Positions 59,960 through 64,000 of a stretch of 64,000 bases of DNA are shown one piece after another. The position numbers were made by a program, and so were the translations under genes. How positions within the stretch are numbered: position 1 is the stretch's first letter; every line of letters begins with the position of its first letter. The DNA is from Coturnix japonica (lineage: Eukaryota > Chordata > Aves > Galliformes > Phasianidae), in contig NC_029521.1 in the NCBI RefSeq assembly GCF_001577835.2, positions 19,622,470-19,686,469 of the forward strand. The letters run 5' to 3'. The notes below the pieces were generated by a model, which made no database searches, was not told where the DNA came from, and was given only the letters and a program-made list of their open reading frames with translations.

Positions 59960-62025
59960 CGGCCCCGCGCCCCCCCCGCGGACTCAGTCCCAACCGATCT
60001 ACCTGTACATTTGCAACGGAGAGTGACTGGGAAGCGGCGAGGTACTGGGGCGGATCGGCGCCGCGCCACGGCGGGACCCACGGCCGGGGGCTCGCTCCTG
60101 CCGCTGCCTCCCCGCTGCCCCCACGCCTGCTGCCCCCAGACCCAGGGCAGGGGCGGGTATCGGGGCCGTAGCTTCGTTATTCCCCCTTCTTCCTCTTCCT
60201 CCTCCCTGCTTCTTCATCCCCGGAGAGCCTCTCATGTCCCGTCCCTCCGTGCCCAGCCCCTGCCTGCTGAACGGGGCACGGCGGGGCTGCAGACCCCCCT
60301 GCGGCGGGGTCCGGCCTTCCTTCTCCTCTCCCCTCTTGGGTCTGACAGCAGTGTTTGCTGTGTGCGCATCTCCACGTGTGCGCACCTCCAGCCCGGCCTG
60401 GGGCTGGGGGGCTGCCCAAGGACAAAGCCCCAAGTGCTGTGGTGTCGGGGGTCGCTCACCGGGCATTCCCCACTCTCCTGCCCCCCAACTCGGTCCCCGT
60501 CCCGTCGCTCCCCCCGGCAGGGCCCTGCTGGGGACTGTGTACATAGGAAGCGCCCAGCAGGGAGGGAGCTGAGGGGTGGGGGGGGTCCATGGCCAGCGGC
60601 CCCCACGTCTCCACTCGGAGTCCCTTGGTGACCTCCGGCTCCCACAACCTCCTACTTCTGTCTGTTTCATTTTGTTTTGTTTTTTTTTTTTAATAATATT
60701 ATTAAAATTGTAAGTTTAAAAAACACACAAAAAAATGGGACAAGCCTTCCCCTTGCCCACCCCCCTCCCTGGCCAGTGCCCTCCCCCCCTTCCCCTCCCT
60801 GCCCTCAGCGCTCTCACCCTGTCCTGACTTTTGTACAGGCTTCTTCTCTTGGGAGTCTCGTTTTATATCCAGTTCGGAGAGCTTCAAACCAAGGAGAGAC
60901 TTTGCAGACTTCCTTTCTAATCCCTCCAGGGGGTGTTGGGGGGCAGCCCCCCGCCTCCCTCCTCCATGTAAATCTTGTGTGCTGTTGTCCCCTCTCCTCC
61001 CCCCCCCCATCCCCCGGTTCGTGTACCTCGTGCTTGTACATTTCCGCGCTGTAGACAGTGTGTACGATACCGTTCTTTCAATGTGTTATCACTAGAGCAG
61101 GTGCCTCCATTGATGTTAGGGGAAACAAGGAGAAGAAGAAGAAATTTTTTTCGGATTTTTTTTTTCTTTTGGTTTAAAAAAAAAGGAAAAAAAGGAAAAA
61201 AAAAAATGATTTCCTTCCAAGGCTTCTGCCAAGGTGAAGAGTGAAGGTGATGGGGAGGGTGGGGAGGGGTGTTCACCAGTCCCCCCTGCATCCTCAGTAG
61301 GGCACTGTGGGCTGAGCTGGGGGTCTGGCTGCATGTGTGCCCCCCTGGCACGTCCCCAGGTTGGGAGTGCGGCGGGTGCTGCCCTGGGGGGTGGATGGGG
61401 ATGTGCTGGGTGCACGTGTGCAAGAATGTGTGTGTGTGGGAGCGCTGAGAGTGAGTGTGCAAGGGAATGGCTTGGGGGGGGTCTGCACTCTTCTCTCTGC
61501 CATCCCCCTCCCAGTGCCATGCTGGGGGGGCATCAGCCTGGGAGCCCCACAGATCTGGGTGGGAGCCGTCAAGGGATGTCCTGTGAGCACAGGGGCTCTG
61601 GGTGCAACCTGTGTCTCACCCAGGTCAGGGGTGGCTGTGCTGGGGGACCCCATGTCGTCCCCCACCCCCTCCTGTGAGGTTGGAAGATGGTGCCTGAGCC
61701 CCTCAGCTCAGCCCTGGCCTCATCCCAAGTCCCTCTTGGGGGCTGAGGTCTCAGCCCTGCAGACCCCCAGCCCCAAGCACAGGGACACCAGGGGAGGCTC
61801 CGATGGCACCGGGGCGGGGGTTCTGCTTTGCAGTTAGGTACGATGGGTGCTGGGGTTCCCACGGAGTGGTGACATGCCCCCTTGCTGCCCACCCCCTCCC
61901 CAGGCACACTGTAATGCCTTTTTCTTTCTTTTTTTTTTTTTTTTTTCTTCCTCCCCCCTCCCTCCATAGTTTGTGCCATTTATGAGTCATGTATGGTACC
62001 AATAAAACAACTTTTCGGTTTCAGG
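59960..62025 (+). other. LDB1: LDB1 3' UTR and polyadenylation signal
   Basis: About 2 kb of non-coding sequence follows the stop codon and ends with AATAAA at 62001-62006. It includes poly(T) and poly(A) runs near 60670-60735, 61140-61206 and 61921-61946. No earlier canonical signal is evident in the first kilobase. Confidence 0.8.
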
Positions 62026-62690
62026 CTGTCCCGAGCACTTATTTCTGAGCCCAGGGCCTGTGGGTGCCACGTGCAGGTGCCAAGGTGTGACCCCAAACCT
62101 TTGAGGTTTCAGCTCCTGGGTGGCTGCACTGGGGGGCACTTCAGCCTTCACCACCCCCCACCCTGGCCATGAGCACCAGGAAACAGCTTAGGGATGTTCC
62201 TGCACAGGGTGTCAGCACCAGGAAGGGGATGAGCACCGTGTGCCTCCACACCCTGGGGTAAAGCAGCCGGAAAAAAATCTACCCTAAAACCTCTGGGTAG
62301 TCCCATGGCAGCCCCTACGCTGAACAAGCCAAGTTTATGCAGTTTTTTCCCTGTTTATTTTTTCCTTAGGATATTGCATCCTTTCCTGTCTCAGGGCCCA
62401 CGCTGAGCTAGAGGGAACTGCGGGCACCCAGCGCTGGGTGGGGAGCAGGAGGGGAGCCACCAAGCTGCCTCCAACCCATGGCAGTGAGAGCTGCAGTGGG
62501 GCAGGGCATGGGGGGATGGCTCAGGTACGGCTCCCCAGCACCTGTCCCAGAGCGAGGCACCAACAGCAGCGGCTCATGCAGGATGTGGGGATGGGAAGGT
62601 GATGGGGGCTCCGGGAGGGGCAGGTGTGGGGTGTTGGGATGGGATGGGCAGCAGCGGGTGGGTGAGCTCTGGGGGTCCCATGGGATCGCG
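62026..62690. other. Short intergenic spacer LDB1 to prominin
   Basis: About 0.7 kb between the LDB1 polyadenylation signal and the candidate prominin promoter. Nothing recognised. Confidence 0.5.
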
Positions 62691-62779
62691 CTTGGGACAT
62701 GCTGCTGCTGCTGGTGGTGGCCCTGACCCGGACACGGGATGGCCAGGAGCCAGGCGGTGGCTGGGACAGGGTGGGGCGA

Positions 62780-62881
62780 TACATTTACCAGTGCAGGGCT
62801 TTTCAGTCACTGGGCTGAAACTGAAACGAGCTGCAGGGCCAGGCCAGGCGTTAGCTGTGCGGCGGAGCAACGCAGGACACA
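62780..62881 (+). promoter_or_regulatory. Candidate prominin promoter and 5' exon
   Basis: A strong splice donor GGACACA|GTAAGTGC follows 62879, and the next acceptor (CTGCTCAG next to 63074) opens the first recognisable prominin exon. An ISRE-like motif GAAACTGAAACG lies at 62817-62828. The transcription start is not known, so the motif could be just upstream of or inside the 5' exon. Confidence 0.45.
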
Positions 62882-63081
62882 GTAAGTGCTTTATCCCCAC
62901 CTTTCCCCCCAGAGCCCCTCTGCTTCCCCCTGGGCGCACCACTCTGCCAACACCCCTCCCGTATCCCAACCCCAGGCTGTGGGATGTGGGATATTTCCCC
63001 CGCGTTTCCTGCTCGGGGATGGGTGGCAGGGTGTGAAGTAGCTGTGCCACCTCCTCGTCCCCTCTCTGCTCAGGTGCCGCC

Positions 63082-64000
63082 ATGGAGCTGGGGAACATCT
63101 CGCAGCCCGTGTACGGCCCCGGCCTCGAGGAGCCGAGCAGCAACACGCCGGGGCTGGTCCGCATGGTGCACGGCTTCCTGCGCATGGTGCAGCCCCACGG
63201 CCTCCCCTTGGGTGCGTGCAGGGGGTCCCTGGGCCACCTGAGTCATCTGTGGTGGGGTCGGGAGGGTTTCACATTGTGTCACGCAGCACAGAGGCAACCC
63301 ATAATGGGTCCATAGGAGAAGGTAGGGCAGGACCTGGAAGTGGAGCAAACAGCACAGGGGGGGACTTTGCCCCCGTCCATGCAGAATACTTTATTACCAT
63401 CCCAGGTGTCACGTGCACACTGCCAGCGTGATGTCAGAGCATCCCCTGGAGCCTCCAAAACAGACAGTTTGGGACTGATGATGCTGCCCCTGGGTGCCAA
63501 AGGGCTGCGTGGGGCCACAGCCGGGGAGGGACAGTCGGAAGGGGAAAGGTGCCAGCATGCGCTGCCCAGAGCCACCAAGCTGGGTGGTGCTGAGTCCCAG
63601 AGCTGTGTTAGGGTTAGGGTTGGAGTTAGGGCTGGGGTTGGAGTTAGGGCTGGGGTTAGGGCGGGTGCCCTCTCACGACCCTTTTTGCTCCCTGTCCCCA
63701 GAGCTAATAGCAGATCTGGCACAGACACAGAACGAGGTGGAGACCGAGGAGCTTATAAAGGAGGTGAGCGTGCAGCCGGGGTGCCGAGTCCCATCCCACC
63801 CCACGGGATCCTCGAAGGTCCGGGGGTGTCAGCCTCGTGCCTTTCTCCCTCTCACAGGTTCTACTTTACGAGCTGGGCTTCCTGGTGTGCGCTGCCATCG
63901 GGCTGCTCTTCGTGGTGGTGGTGCCCGTGGTGGGATGCTGCTTCTGCTGCTGCCGATGCTGCGGGCGCTGCGGGGGTCGCATGTCCCAGAAGCGGGACCG
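63082..64000 (+). CDS. Prominin-family membrane glycoprotein, 5' end (partial; possibly prominin-3)
   Basis: Coding exons: 63082-63211, 63702-63763 and 63858-64000 (cut by the window edge), with consistent phases. Residues 1-43 include VRMVHGFLRMVQPHGLPL, parallel to prominin-1 LVHIFLYVVQPRDFPE. Exon 3 encodes LLYELGFLVCAAIGLLFVVV, the first membrane segment, followed by the cysteine-rich cytoplasmic stretch CCFCCCRCCGRCGG typical of prominins (CMCRCCNKCGG in prominin-1). Prominins are five-pass cholesterol-binding proteins of microvilli and cilia. In human, PROM1 is on chromosome 4 and PROM2 on chromosome 2, so a prominin beside LDB1 suggests the third, non-mammalian paralogue. ATG 63082 is provisional: it has no signal peptide, the frame is open upstream from the acceptor at 63074, and a signal sequence may lie in an earlier exon. 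One N-glycosylation sequon (NIS) follows the start. Confidence 0.85.
63607..63663. repeat. Degenerate telomere-like TTAGGG array
   Basis: Repeats of GTTAGGG, GGAGTTAGGG and TGGGGTTAGGG run for about 57 bases within the prominin intron between exons at 63211 and 63702. Confidence 0.85.

Noticed and set aside
63707-63763. TATAAAGG in the prominin exon as a TATA box
   Set aside because: It lies inside a coding exon (encoding LIKE) and has no promoter context.
1-64000. CRISPR arrays, tRNA or rRNA genes, bacterial operons, LTR elements
   Set aside because: No regularly spaced repeats, no tRNA-like A/B boxes noticed by eye, and no recognisable LTR or provirus. Small or old fragments could be missed without a repeat search.

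Overview
This is a 64 kb piece of a vertebrate nuclear genome, almost certainly a bird and probably a galliform. The evidence is CR1 LINE sequence, compact GC-rich genes with CpG islands, and exons whose translations match vertebrate LCOR, PPRC1, LDB1 and a prominin. In human, PPRC1 and LDB1 are head-to-head neighbours on 10q24, and the same head-to-head pair is seen here. The assembly is draft quality: there is one ambiguous base at 4688 and a 25-base gap at 31011-31035.

Layout, left to right. (1) 1-19518: intron 1 of LCOR (minus strand), AT-richer, with no recognisable exon. (2) 19519-19615: the first coding exon of LCOR, inside a CpG island (about 19130-19960). (3) 20.0-28.7 kb: intergenic, nothing recognised. 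(4) 28720-42044: PPRC1 (PGC-1-related coactivator), minus strand. I resolved 14 coding exons with consistent splice phases, giving about 1593 residues. Its last intron holds a CR1 LINE whose middle is inverted in place and also duplicated around the assembly gap. (5) 42045-44014: a short head-to-head spacer between two CpG islands. (6) 44015-62006: LDB1 (LIM-domain-binding 1), plus strand. There are 11 coding exons encoding 411 residues, a 12.5 kb first intron with a second CpG island (about 52130-53000), and a 2 kb 3' UTR ending at an AATAAA. (7) 62.7-64.0 kb: the 5' end of a prominin-family gene (plus strand, possibly PROM3) that runs off the window.

The genes are mostly transcriptional cofactors: LCOR is a nuclear-receptor corepressor, PPRC1 a growth-regulated coactivator of NRF-1-type programmes, and LDB1 the dimerising scaffold for LIM-homeodomain/LMO/GATA complexes. 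The prominin is a membrane-protrusion glycoprotein. They share no evident pathway. I found no CRISPR, operon, complete provirus or obviously new multi-gene system. The observations most worth a second look are the inverted and duplicated CR1 at the gap, the non-mammalian prominin beside LDB1 with an ISRE-like motif, a minimal AUG-stop element two bases before the LDB1 start codon, the internal LDB1 CpG island, and the LCOR-PPRC1 adjacency.
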